DNA of 64,000 bases from Antennarius striatus (taxonomy: Eukaryota; Chordata; Actinopteri; Lophiiformes; Antennariidae), in NCBI RefSeq assembly GCF_040054535.1, contig NC_090794.1:5819001-5883000 (forward strand), written 5' to 3'. The position numbers and the translations under genes are program-made. Of the stretch, positions 1 through 25,985 are shown in pieces. The notes beneath the pieces are model-generated. The model saw only the letters and a program-made list of their open reading frames with translations. It made no database searches and had not been told where the DNA came from. The number at the start of each line of letters is the position of its first letter. Position 1 is the stretch's first letter.

Positions 1-850
1 TGTTTGTCAGAAAGAAATGATCTTTCTGACAAACAAACAAACCAACCATCCAACAAAGCAACAAATGTCATGAAAAACAGCCTTAATAACAGGTGTAAGA
101 GAAAAGTTCTCTGCTCAGTCCATCAGTCACAACGTGTTTTGAACAATGATTTGTATCTGAAGGCGTTTTGAGACGTCAGTATATAACGTCTCATCAGATG
201 CAGGCATCGGTGCTGCTTTTGATTTCTAATGCTAAATGAAAGCTACAAAAGCTACAAGCTAAATTGTTTTTGGAGTGAGTCAACCTCTGGCTTCTAATGA
301 TGCGTCTTTTGTGAAGTTCCAGACTCCAGGACCGCAGACTCCCCCAATGCTCCTCATTTGTACCTTTTGATCAGACCAGATTCTGTCAGCTGCTGGGATC
401 CTGGTTCAGCTTTAACAAAACGCAGTGCGTGATTCACTCCCAAAGGGGAGATAATTAAATATAGACGAACGCATGTCAGCTCAAAGCTAATGAACTGCAG
501 CTCCCTGCTAGAGAGGAGAAAACTCTTTCCACCATCATCTAACATCAAACGCAGTGAGACTTTTTAGCGCCGCTGCCAATCGATGCGTGATGAAGATGTG
601 ACAGCCTAGGCCTCGAAAGGAGGGGCCCGGGACTCCGGGTACGGATCGTTCATCTCTTGTCCCGGCCTCTATCTCTGGGCCATTACCGTCAGAGCGGCCT
701 GGGAGTGGGGGGGGCGGGTGTCCATCCGTCATGTGAGCCACAGAGCAGTACGATCCAACCACACCCGACGGCGCTGACTTCCTGAACGCCACCTAACCTC
801 AGGCCACAAACTGTCTGTTTCTGTCTCGTTACACTAAATTCACCCAAAGA

Positions 851-902
851 CATCATGATCGTCATCATCGTCATCATCATCATCATCATTATTATTATTA
901 TC
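851..902. repeat. Trinucleotide (CAT/ATT)n tract
   Basis: Imperfect CAT repeats grading into ATT repeats, about 50 bp. Confidence 0.9.
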
Positions 903-2034
903 AGTGGTTCTGAGAGACTCAGCATCAGGACCTGATGTACGTTTAGAGTCAGGATGGATAAAGAAAAATAAGCAGAGAAGTTAAGGGCAGGATGGACAGT
1001 ATAAGGCACCTTGTGTGACAAACACACCCCAGCTGTGCCTCATCTCAGGGACAGCATCCTTCCAAAGCCGTGTTATGAGACCGAATGCATCACGGCAGTG
1101 TGACAAGGCCATCTTGTTCTGAAGGCTCCTTCAAATGCAGCGCAAGAATGTGGCCTTTTATTCCCAGGCCGAGAAGAATGCAAGTGTCGGATACTTCAAG
1201 GCCCACCGTGTCTCCAAATTTATAGCGTAGGATGACGTTCAGATTTGAAGGGAAAATTGGAAAGGGAAGGTGAAGGGAAGAGAAGGCATTTCTTAAAATT
1301 TGCAAATGCACATAGTCACAGATTTCCAGGATGTCAGTGAACTTGTCACACGCTCAGAAGCTGTGGAGAGATCTGGGAAAGGGATCAATGGCCTCCTGAT
1401 GGAACATACCTGAATGATGGCCACACCTGTAATCTCCTCCTGACTCAGTGTCGTGTCTCTCTCAGTATCTCTGTGCAGCAGATACACATTTTGTTTTGCC
1501 GACATGCTTTTCCTAACGCGTCTCCCGTGTCCAGATTCCCGGCGCCAGTTGTCCCATCCCGTCTGACTCCAGCCAGCTGCCTCCAGCCTCTACCTTAATC
1601 CAAAACTCACCAGTCTCTGCCTCCGTCAGCCCCATCACCTCCGCCTGAGTTACAATACACAGAAGCTGCATTTGGTGTTGGAAAGAAGAAAACAAATCTT
1701 TGCCTATAGGGTTCTTTCATGTGACGTTTGAGGACTCGGGTGCAGCAGCAGACTGCTGTGACTGCTCCGTGATGAAAAAAGATGCTGCTGGGGATTGTTG
1801 TAAAATCAAATCGTGAGGAGGGAAACTGACGAATAGGGACATTCCAGAGCCTCTGGAACTAGGGGTGGGGGGTGGGGGGTGGGGGTGGAACAAGGGCTGC
1901 AAACTCAAATCCATTTGAACTTGGGTGCTCAGGCCATCCAGTAAAATCTCCCAGCTCCAGATTTCACCCGATAAAAATTTGGTTTGTTGGCTCTATTTAT
2001 GCTTCAACTATAGAAGTGTCCATCACATCTATAC

Positions 2035-2075
2035 AGACACACAACACACACACACACAAACAAACAAACACACAC

Positions 2076-2110
<35 letters not shown>
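2035..2110. repeat. (CA)n microsatellite, interrupted
   Basis: CA repeats interrupted by CAAA units, about 75 bp, downstream of frk. Confidence 0.95.
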
Positions 2111-3514
2111 GGTAATCTACACAACATTAAAATGAAAAATGCTTGTGTCAAACACACAGTTATATTTATCTGTATATTTGATGATATTATAAATCCTGAA
2201 TATGAAAACGCAGTTTTCTGGGTCCGATCTCAGGCTTCAGCGTTCGGCCTTGTGCTGCATTCTAAGCAGATCTAAATGGAGCACTAAATAATGTGGCTTC
2301 AGATGGAGAGCAGCTTTTTTTTTTTTTCTTTTCAAACGGCAAACAAAGAGCAAGCAATTTGTCACGTTGATGAAACCAAAACCTCAAAATTCACTGCGGT
2401 TTTATTGTCTCTCATATAGCTTTTATAGCATAAAGGCGTCCTAATGCTGACTCACGACGTGTAAATCACACTCAGCAGGGCTCCAAACAATCTACGTCCT
2501 CCATGTAGTGGAATTAATTCACAGTCAATCACACACAGACGTCTGCCGACACGAGGAAGAGGAGAAAATCCAGAGTTTTTGACATGTCTCTATGAATTAG
2601 GGAATTAATTCTGAGCTTGTAAATATGTTGGTTACAAAAGCAATTACCCATCCCATTCCAGGTAGCCCATCTTGTCAAAATCCCCTTTTCTCTATGCAAA
2701 CAAGAGCAATTCATTTGAATAATTCTCACTAAACCTGTCTCCTCCACTTGTTCTCCCTTTGAGAAGCAATCACCCATTGTCTGCTTGTAATTTATGACCA
2801 CAGGCAAATCTGTTGTGGTTTTACAGGCCGGCATTTGATCACATTCTTGTTATTATGAGGCATCATGGTAAATGGGGAAAAAATGAACTTTTTAATGCAA
2901 AAAGACAGGTGGATACTCAGCCTTATGTCTTTCAGAGACACTAAAAGGAAGATGGATTATTTTGCACTGCTTCTTATTCATTATACAAATTATGCAAAAT
3001 AGTTTATCGGCAAAATGTTTTTTAAAAGCTTTTGAGCATCACAACACATCCTCCACAGTCAATTAAGATGCATTTTTGTTGCACTGCAGCTGCGTGAACA
3101 ACTTCATTATCAAGTAAGTGATCCTGCAGTGCTGCATTTGTTCAGCTTGGTCACACAAAGCCTATAGCAATTAACATTTTCAACATGTTTGACTGTCCCA
3201 GCTATTGAGCACCTGCAATGTATGCAATGACTAAAGCCAATTTAATTTATACAGGTTTGTTTGCATTTTCTTTTAGTGTAGAAGATTCACAGTGCACTGA
3301 AGGGAAGTTGTTGCTTGTCATTCACGTTTTCCTACAGTCTGTTTCTATACTTAGTCTTCATATTAGTGGGAGAAACCAAGATCTCAAGCATGTTAGCAGG
3401 CTTGTACTGAGGTTTTTTTTTTATGTTCAAGTAATGCACAACATAGGATGTCAAGTAGAGCTACAAAACATGTAACATGCAACACATGTTCCATGTTGCC
3501 TCCTCTCACCCTTA

Positions 3515-3570
3515 TCCTACTGGAGGCTGGAGGATACACCCTTGATAGGTCACCACAGGGCCATGCATCA
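3515..3570 (+). repeat. Fragment of a common teleost interspersed repeat
   Basis: The run GGAGGATACACCCTTGATAG followed by GTCACCACAGGGCCA resembles a degraded copy of a fish repeat module recalled as GTACACCCTGGACAGGT... CAGGGCCA. Family not named. Boundaries approximate. Confidence 0.4.
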
Positions 3571-3924
3571 TGTTAGCATATTAATAAATTAATTTACATC
3601 TGCACAAGCACTGTTGTGACCTATGCCATACTTCAGACTAAGTTATGTCATACCTGAGAGAATGGGGGGGGGGTTTGTTGGTAGTTTTTGTTTGTTTGTT
3701 TTTTAAACTATTCATTTCTGGCTGGAGAGAATTGTAATACTACACTTAAAAATGACATGTCAGTTTTAATAACCGGGCCTGAGTCAGAATCTGTGGGATT
3801 TAAAACATGGGCAAATTTTAAATCAACTAACAATATGATCTGAAATTATGAACGAATGTGAAATTGGTGCACTGATAAAAAATAATGAAATACGCAAGTT
3901 AGGTTAGTTTTCAGATGGAAGTTT

Positions 3925-4018
3925 TACCATCAAATGTAATTTCAAATGTAATTTCAAATGTAATTTCCCCTAGGGGATCAATAAAGTGTATCTTCTTCTT
4001 CTTCTTCTTCATCAATAT
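3925..4018 (+). repeat. Retroposon 3' tail with CTT microsatellite
   Basis: Three near-perfect copies of CAAATGTAATTT (about 3930-3967), then the palindrome CCCCTAGGGG, ATCAATAAAGTGTAT and (CTT)n. The hairpin plus ATCAATAAAGT is typical of the 3' end of fish LINE-related retroposons. A matching tail in the other orientation lies at 16375-16425. Confidence 0.55.
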
Positions 4019-6653
4019 TCATAAGGAAACATCCCTGAGATCACCAGAGGAACCAGAAGCCCCATTCCACTCATAGACGGTTCTCTGACAGATGGGTAGA
4101 AAGAAGATTGAGTACCAGAGGGATTTTAGGGTGGACACTAAAATTTAACAATTTGGTTGGCTCCAAAGGCTGGAAGTTAAACTGTCACTGCGGCTGGCTT
4201 TACTTTAGGGAACGGCAGCTGGGTCTGCAGGCGGCGGTGACTTGAGGCTTCACGGAAGAAGGGACGTCAGCACCACCGTGTGGCCAGAGTGGTACATTAC
4301 AGCTACAGCGTCTGGCTAGGGGTAATATGTGATGGTGTCAAGTTCAAGTGACTCGTTCTTCCTTTTATGTTATGTTGGAAATAAGACTATAAAATATGAA
4401 TAAACATACTCATAAATGAATTCATATTAAAATATTTTCAACAAATCCTTTTTGTATGAGTTCAGCTACTGATTTTTATTTTCCCAATAATTTGTCACAG
4501 AATTTTTATAGCACACAATTAACAAAATCCTAAACAACAAAACAACAGAAAAGAACTTGACAAGCAGGCTCACTGTTATATGTTCTTTAAAATTATAATC
4601 CAAGATACATATTATCCGAGATGACTGATTATAAACTAAAAATGCAAAAGTTGTAATAATAATAAGCCAATCTGATTAAATGGAGGGGGTCAGAACTTGT
4701 TGGGTAATATTATGTTAACAGAGGAAGAGCAATTTCTTTCTCCTGAAATTCCCTCATCTACGTTTACTGGATGTTGTTCTGATACAGCCCTGAAAATATT
4801 TCCTGGTTGTTCAGGTTTTTAATGACAGTGGAGGAGGTGTAGTAACCACAGACGGTGCTCTGGATTCCTTCAGGCTGATCTGGACACTGATCTGAATGCA
4901 GTTTTACTGTGGTATGGTTAGAACAACAACAACAATCCAATTGAACATGATAAGGAAAAGTAATTTAATTGTGTAATGCATAAATGATACAGTAAAATTC
5001 TTACATTACATTGCAGTAAAATCATATGAACAGCTATATATATAAAAAAAATTACAGTTAATAAGATTATTCATGACTGTAAAAACAATCATCAGAATGA
5101 CAACTTTCCTTTGTTCAACCAGTGTGTCAGATGCACTGATTAGATGTGCCGACTCTTCCTGGTTAGGTCAAGTGATGAGAGATAGAAGACGCCACAGATC
5201 TCAGAACAGCCAGGCTTTTAACAAAACAAACTTTATAAAGGATGGATTGAGTCCAGTGTCAGTGTTCAGTCACTGATCTACTATACATTAAATACAACAC
5301 CACCCTGTTAGTATAAGCAGACAGACAGGATTGTGGGTAGGGTGGTTGATGGGTTTACCAGGGGTGGGCTTCTAAACTACTTATAATCACTTGCACTTTC
5401 AAATGACTTCATAAATGAACTAAACACTCTTTAAGGAACGCTGGAAGAGTGTCAAAGGTAAACGTGTGGGTTAGCTGTGACAACATCCTGTCAAACATCC
5501 ACAGACCATTACACCACTGGCTTCACCACCTCTTACCTACAGAGATGTACATGTGGCTAACCGTTAGCAGCCATTGTGCTAAACAAACAGGAGCTCAAAC
5601 TAGCCTATTAAAACAAAGTGCTGAGTATTATTATATTATTATTATAACCTCACTATCAATAAAAACAGATTTTTTTTTACGTCAGCAACTCCTGCTCGCA
5701 TGTTCTCTCAACTCCTGTTCGTCTGTTGCTTATACTGCTGCTTTACATCTTTACATCTATATATGGTGATATTATTTATTTTATATTATATGAAAATATT
5801 AAATTTTTCATTCAGTGTTGTCGTCGTCAACCATTGAGAACACAAACTTTAAAACACAGGGTTTTTTTTAAAATCTGTGTGCATGAACACCTTCGATGAA
5901 GGTGACATCTAAAACATCTGTTACAGATCAGACCACCTCTAGTTCATGACCAGACGTACGACCCTTATAATTCATTATAAGTCATATCTGCAGTTGATTC
6001 AGGTTTGCATTATTAACATACCATTGATGTTAAACTGGCGTTTACCCCTCTTGTTGCTACATTAGCATCAGCAACAGAGACTAGCCCCATGAGAAACATG
6101 TGATTGTGTAATAGAGAGAGTGGTGTTGAGTCTACTTTTTAAATAATAGAACCAGTTATAGTTTGCACAAAAAAAAAAGAAAAAAGGAATCCTTCATTAA
6201 ATTATTCATAACTGAACTTTGACTCACATCCTTCCTTTGCTGATCCTTCTGCTCCTTAACCCAGGAGGAGCGCTGATGATGAGTCATGTGGCTATAGATT
6301 GCAGGTACATGTGATAATAGCTGGGCAGGTAGCCAGTGGAAAGAATGTGTGCTATGCTCAGTGGAAGGAGGAGAGCCGGTTCATCGAGAGTGACAGATAG
6401 CAGCTTTATGTCTCTTTGGAGTTGACATAGTCAGGTATGAAGCCTGTGTCAAAGTGCTGGCAGTGTCGTCACTGCTGTAGTAAACACTTCCTCGCTGCAT
6501 ACTTCATACAGCTTCCTACATTTCCCATCCTTCATTTATCCTCAGGCAGAGGAATTATAAAGCCAGTTCATCACAGTATCGTCATGTTTGGATCCAGGTG
6601 ATTCGGTTTTTTTTGTCAGCGCAGAGACGGTACAGTCCCGCTCTGCACCCACG

Positions 6654-13057
<6,404 letters not shown>

Positions 13058-13450
13058 GATTTTGGCCGTCAATCACAACGACTCATCCTGTGTTAGAAAT
13101 AATGACGGAAAATGTTTGCTGGGGTCCTCCTCGGTCATGATTCACGATCCATAAAATAAGGAGTAATATTAATATTCCCAATCAGCAGCGGTCTTTGACC
13201 TGAGTACACACCCAGCTGAGTGAACACACAGACGCTCAAATGTTCTCTCCCCCTGTTGAAGCTCAAGCGGTAAAAACAGACGCACTCCAATTGGAGCGCT
13301 CCTGTAGTCTGGGGTTTATGGTACATACTTTTAAAAGACTACTTCCGGTTTCAAAATAAGAGCTTATCAGATTTATTCTTGTGACCGTACTGTAGACATA
13401 ATGTCTAACTTCCGGTGAGATGACGGAAGTAGCAGTCAAAGTTAGTCCTA
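13058..13450 (-). promoter_or_regulatory. frk: Probable frk 5' UTR and promoter with three ETS motifs
   Basis: Directly upstream of the frk ATG. ACTTCCGGT lies at 13341-13349, ACTTCCGGTG at 13408-13417 and CGGAAGT at 13424-13430: three ETS-type cores within 90 bp. No TATA box is obvious. The transcription start is not determined. It is inferred between about 13135 and 13350. Confidence 0.45.
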
Positions 13451-13797
13451 GTGGTAAACTACTTGACTAACCGAGTACCGCTTCTAAAACAAAGAATTAC
13501 AAAGTATTTTCACTGGGAATTTTTTTAGTAAACCTAAATTTAAATATCCGTTACACATAAAAATTTAAGTGTTGACTATCTTTGACGTGTACAAAATATC
13601 TCAGTGTCAAGAGTACGTAAAAGCTAGCAACATTAAAAGTATGTGATAGTACACCACATTCACAAGTACAGTACTAAGTCTTAAAACCATATAGATGTTA
13701 CATCCGTAGCTTAATTTCCAACACAGCACCTGTCAACAAGTCATAAAATGAATAAAGTCCCAAAACCAGCAAACGAATGAAATACTGTAAGCTTGAA

Positions 13798-13803
13798 TTT
13801 TAT
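13798..13803 (-). terminator. lbr: Candidate lbr polyadenylation signal (AATAAA)
   Basis: Plus-strand TTTATT, read on the minus strand as AATAAA, 1.7 kb after the lbr stop. Chosen because it is a full hexamer before the frk promoter area. Other signals are possible. Confidence 0.35.
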
Positions 13804-15529
13804 TTTGCAGTATGTATACAGATAAGCTTCGTCCAGCCACTGTCACAGATCTGGCGCTGGCTGCTAATCTTTTAAATTCTTATTAATTGTTGTGACATAC
13901 AATCATGTACATCCGACTTATTGCTTTTCACTCCGAGTCTCAAACCAAGGAAAGAAATTTACAAAATAAGAAAAAAAAAAAAAATCATTCAAACATATGT
14001 ATAAGGGAACACACAAATGGTGGCGTCTACAGTGTCAAACATGTGAGCTGTCTGGTTAGGTAGTGTGTCACACCGTTTCAGTGGTTTCAACACATTCCGT
14101 AAATTTTGTCTGAACACATGAAAGATCTAGCTGTAAACAAAACAAAAATTAGGTGAAACTTAAGAACTTTAACTTTAAAAAAAAGCAACATTAAATATCT
14201 AATGACAAACATTACTAATATCACTATTCTTTTTACTCAAAATATGATTTAAGAAAATATTTACATGTTATTCAGTCAGCACAGCATAAAAAGGGCCCCC
14301 TAGCTAGTTAATGTTTGGCTACATTTGTATTCATCTACAGCTGCACATGCATAAAAACATAGATTTTTGGGGGTCTGCAAATGCACAGGTTAAAAATGAA
14401 CGCTCAGCACAGTCACAGTATAAACGTCATTAAAATTGTTAAAGACCTGTCAATCTAAAGCTCTATGAGGCTAAAAATATTTTTTATGGTAATGATGGTG
14501 AATTAAAAACTTGTTCATGTGAGAGAACACGGCCCAGACACAGCAGGACAAGAGACAAATGTTATAAGCGCTGTAACAATGTAGGAAATGAAAACAGTCA
14601 GGAGCCCCGTTTTGAAGGCATGCCTCTTGTGAGTAGAATTGGTTCCACTTGTTCATGTCAGACACGACCATTACGGTTGAACTTTCTTCATCGGTCACGT
14701 CACACTCATAATTACACACACCACCTCCCGCCTGATGCGAAAGAGGAATGACTGGACAGCGTGTGAACCTGAGGTAGCAAAAAAAAAAATCCCAATTCAA
14801 ATACAAATACACTTTGGAACTGATAAAATTAGAGGAAAAAAAAGTTTGCCCATTAGTGCATTTGTTTTATAGAAAAATCATTTAACACTCTCAAACAAAA
14901 AACTATGTATTGCTATAACATTATTCACAACAAAATCATTAAAGACAAAATAATGTGAATTGAAGTTTCTGGGTCCTGAGAAAAACAATGTTCTAGTTCC
15001 ACTGTACAGGTCACTAAAAATTATTACAACCTTGTTCTTTAGAATTAACATTAGCTGTATGATTAGAGGAGGAAAATGTACTTACACAATGATTCATTAT
15101 AACTAAGCTGATATTTTAACACTGTGAAAATGGGAGCACAGAGTAATAGTCACCAGAAAATACGCAAGTGGTGAGTCACTGTAGAAGTATAAAAATATGT
15201 ATGTACAAAAATATACATGCTAACAAGACATTCCTTGCAGAGGCATTTTTCCCCACATGTTTTGTAAACTATTTGAAGTACATATTTGAACATTTCCTAT
15301 TTCAAAAGGCAATTCTTCAATGACTGTATATTTTTTCCTCCATTAAAAAATTCAATCCATGGTAGCACCTACAGTCCAGAATCAAGTTTTTAAAAATTCT
15401 CATTTAAAAAAAATATTTTAAAAAGACAAATAAGTCAATAAATCCATTCATATTGTTTGTGAGCCATCAGGGCTGCAACACTGGGTTAAAAAAAAAGGCC
15501 TCAGCTCAGGAGTGTCCGGTGGTGGTTGG
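13804..15529 (-). other. lbr: Probable lbr 3' UTR
   Basis: AT-rich sequence following the lbr stop, with no exon of another gene. An open frame at 14471-14812 (minus) has no similarity I recognise. Confidence 0.5.
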
Positions 15530-22449
<6,920 letters not shown>

Positions 22450-22459
22450 CGTTACTGGC

Positions 22460-25400
22460 CTGAGAACAAGCAGACAGAAAGGAGGAGAGAGAGGCAAAGA
22501 ATGAGGGAGAGAAGCTGTTGTAGGAAGGCGAAGTGGAGATGTAGGAAAAACTGTTTCCTGATGATAATGGGTGTTTCATCAGTACAAATTTATTTACTGG
22601 TATGTGTGAAGCTGTATATCATTTACAAGAAAATCATCAATAGAGCGTGAATTAACACAGCATTGATACGAGAAGGACAATTTCATACAATGACATGCTT
22701 TGTCATTACCCCCCCCCCTTTTCTGTTTCCGTGCAGTCCGCTGCAGCATGCAACAATCGACTGCAACAATCTGCTTGAGTGATAACCAGGAGTGACATCA
22801 CAAAATCTCAATGGTCTTATTGTCACTCACACTGACTACTGTATTGACACAGAGTGTAACAGCTGGACAATAATCAAGTGTTAGTCATGTGTATTACTTT
22901 AAAGAACATGGTAATCTCATTAAGTAGCAGGGATTTAGCATGCAAAGCAATTCACAAAACAAAACAACAATTTTACACTTCGTTATGTGATTGTATTTTT
23001 CATTTAGAGAGACGAACGGCTGAGGGTTACAGGAAAGGTCTCTCTTTGAGCTGCAAGATGTTCTGAAAGTCGAAAACAGGAACTGATGCAGAAGAGAAGA
23101 GTTAAGTCCACATTATTGCACCATGACCAGAGATGAGTGGGTTCTTCTGGCCACTCCCTCAGGGTTTTACTCTTAAAATACCAGGAAATATATTTAACCC
23201 CAGGATGACACAATCTATTGCTCTAACTGCAGTTGAGATCTTATCTCCCGAGGGACTGACTTGTACTAATCACTGAATCTGTAGTGGTGATTAAAAGCTG
23301 TTTTAATCACATGTGAAACTTTTTTAATAGATGTGTGATGCAGCAGACCCAAACCTATATTTATCTTTCAACTGTTCTGCTGATTGTCAAACATTCTTCA
23401 GCTGCACTTGCTTAAGTAATGAGTAAATTCAATCATAAACTACAAAGGAGTGAAGAGATAGCACCAAAGTCGAGATTAATTGAGATTATGAATGACAATG
23501 TTAAAAACAAATTCTGCATCAACACAGAGCAAAAGTATAGCCGTCAAGTTTAAATATTTAAATTGTGTCCATGGTAACACATCTGATAAACTGTGTCCAT
23601 CACTGACTGACATGAACAAACCAGCCAACCAGCCAATCACTTTGAGGCGAGACAACCTGCATTAGCCAACACTTTAGAATGCAAAATCCTTCTACAGTGT
23701 GCAGTACAGGATACAATGAGGTAGGCCAGGCAAGGTCAGCATTATGACACAGTAGTGACCGGAGAAGCTCAATGTTCAGAAAACCACTACACTACTGTAG
23801 AACTGCTGACAGGTCTGTCCCTGATAGGTTTACTAAAGCGATCTGTCTGACAGAGGAATGCCAGACAAACCATCCACAGGGCGAATAATACGAAACGACA
23901 ACCCCAATCCAATGAAACAGCGTCCGACTCCATAAAACCCATCTCGTAAAATTGTGTAACTGCTGGACGCAACTGAGTTATATTCAGGTCATTCAATACA
24001 ACTGTATACAATATCCAGACAAATGGAAGCACGTTTATAAAAAAGTTCACATTTCATCCATGTAAGGCCATTGCAATAAAATAAATTATTTCAATAGAAG
24101 CCTCTTGACAAAAATTTTCACTGAAGTCGTTGAGAAAAATTTGATTTTTACCTCCAGTTCTGTGAAGACAATTTTAATCACATAGCAATGACCAAACCCT
24201 GCAGCCTAGTAGTGACTAGCAGTTCAGTTTGTGCTTTTATTTTTTACCTGAAAAATTTAAACAGCTACCAATGAACAGATTTGTGTCTCTTTAAACTATA
24301 ACAGCTGATTATCATCTAGGAAAAACTCTGCAGCACAATCAAATCCCATATTTAACTCACCGATCACAGTCATCTGATTTACAGTACAGTCCAAGTTGGA
24401 TCAGAAGGATTACAACAAATAGGCGGGGGGGGGGGGGGGGTCAAACATGTGCAGTCAATGCGTAATCTAATGGTAATAGATCTAAGTCTGTGAAATACAA
24501 AAATCCACAACATCCAAGTGTACAACATTTCAAAAATGACACACCCAAAGGAAGTCCCCGTGCTGTTCTCCAGGCCTGCCTGCTGACTTCCATATGGAAT
24601 GTGGAATTCAGGACTGAGTCGTGACTGGAGTGAGTTTCCCATCAGATCCCAGGCCGAGTTGATGAGAGGATACGGGCAGTAACGTGGGTGGGGTTTTAAG
24701 CACTGGTTAGCCAGACACCCTCCCTCCCCCACTTTTCTGCTGCTCCACCTGGTATGCACTCCCCTTGAGACACAAACGTGTGCATTATGCTGGAAACTCC
24801 CTCCCAAACAGTGACAACAACACCGAGAAGTGTTCTTTGACTTTCAAGGTGGATCAGTCTGCAGCGGTGCACAACAAACTTCACGTTCCATATTTATTTG
24901 ATGGATGGATTGTAATATCGTGAAAATCCATCAATATTTGATTCTGTTGCGATGCTTGATGTGGTTTATATATGACAAAAGACAAATGAATTCTATGCGT
25001 TCTAATCTGACATTGAAACAAATAACCCTTTATTTTTTTATATTGTAAATTTCACATGTCTGTTTTCAACTCCCAGTCCGTTCATTTAAGAATGGTCCTA
25101 ATTTCCAAATGAATACAAGCCATTTTTATCTTCTGGAATTATTTTGGGAGCTTGAATCGAACCGATGCAGTTGCAAGCAACAGAAAGTTAAGGAGGGAAA
25201 ACGTCATGCATTCAAATGCTGTTGACGACGTGAGCGAACGCATCTGTCAAAGTCCTCACCCGTCAGGTTAGCATACAGGATTCAGTGCAGCTAACCTCAA
25301 AACGCTTGTTAGCATTGGAGTAAAACACTCACACATTTATAACATGCAGGTATCAGGAACCATTACTACAAGAGGATATCAGCGTTATTATCTGATTAAT

Positions 25401-25753
25401 GTCGCAAAACAGGCACAGACTAATTTCTGACCCCGGTACTAGTTGACGCTAATCTGTATGCCGCGAATATCCCATTAAGCATCTTAATAAAACAGATGAC
25501 GGCGTGTGTTAATATTTTTTCGTACAAAACTATAAACTATTAAGGGGGAGACCAACATCACACAAAATAAATTGTAATTAACATGATATAAGCGGGTGAA
25601 GGAGGAGATTCCAGGATGTAGCCGGAGCCTACAGCGCTGTTACGCAGCCTGCTTTGGTTAGCTGCGGCTCAGCCCCATTTCCCAACAAAGAGAAACGGAA
25701 AGCCACTTTGCTATTTTGAATGACGAACATGTAATTTTGACGGGTAGACTTAC
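22460..25753 (-). other. Probable lbr first intron, 3.3 kb
   Basis: Between the inferred non-coding exon 1 and the ATG exon. Contains a C9 run near 22710 and a G16 run at 24425-24440. No exon or named repeat seen. Open frames here are short and unrelated to known proteins. Confidence 0.55.
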
Positions 25754-25890
25754 CTAAATATAAATATTTCCAGGAAGTGAGAGAATATTCCTTAACAAGA
25801 CGACGAATTAATAAATGAATGTTAATATTTCATTAAAAAAAACGAACTTCTTTCCCGTTTGACGTAGAGGTCGTTCTCCCTCCCTCTCCA
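25754..25890 (-). other. lbr: Probable non-coding first exon of lbr
   Basis: A perfect donor TATTTAG|GTAAGT sits at 25754/25753 on the minus strand, downstream of a promoter-like segment. It pairs with the acceptor at 22460 that precedes the lbr ATG. The 5' end is a guess. Confidence 0.5.
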
Positions 25891-25985
25891 GCGAAACCGA
25901 CCAGTGACTAGAATGGCGCGAAGGCTTCTAATTGGCTGGCTCAGCGTTCAGTTCAAACAGTTCTGCAAAATCATTGGTCAGCGAC
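25891..25985 (-). promoter_or_regulatory. lbr: Probable lbr promoter (CCAAT, E2F-like)
   Basis: On the minus strand a CCAAT box lies at 25930-25934 (CCAGCCAATTAG) and another CCAAT near 25971. TTCGCGCC, an E2F-like core, lies at about 25914-25921. The local sequence is richer in CpG than its surroundings. No TATA. Confidence 0.45.

Larger units (their letters stand above)
1..6653. other. Non-coding: downstream of frk, includes frk 3' UTR
   Basis: No exon of a recognisable gene on either strand. The part adjoining 6653 must be frk 3' UTR. A minus-strand AATAAA lies at 5775-5780 (plus TTTATT), a possible but unproven poly(A) signal. Remaining content is AT-rich unique sequence, simple repeats at 851-902 and 2035-2110, and fragments of old interspersed repeats near 3515-3570 and 3960-4018. 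Confidence 0.6.

Noticed and set aside
1060..1700. Minus-strand open frames with donor-like sequences (for example ATTCAG|GTATGT near 1407 and GACTG|GTGAGT near 1613)
   Set aside because: No convincing acceptors or phase-compatible partners and no resemblance to a known protein. Could be a non-coding RNA, but nothing supports it.
13058..13072. An frk start at 13072
   Set aside because: That codon is TTG, preceded directly by an in-frame TGA. The first ATG is at 13055-13057 with a good context.
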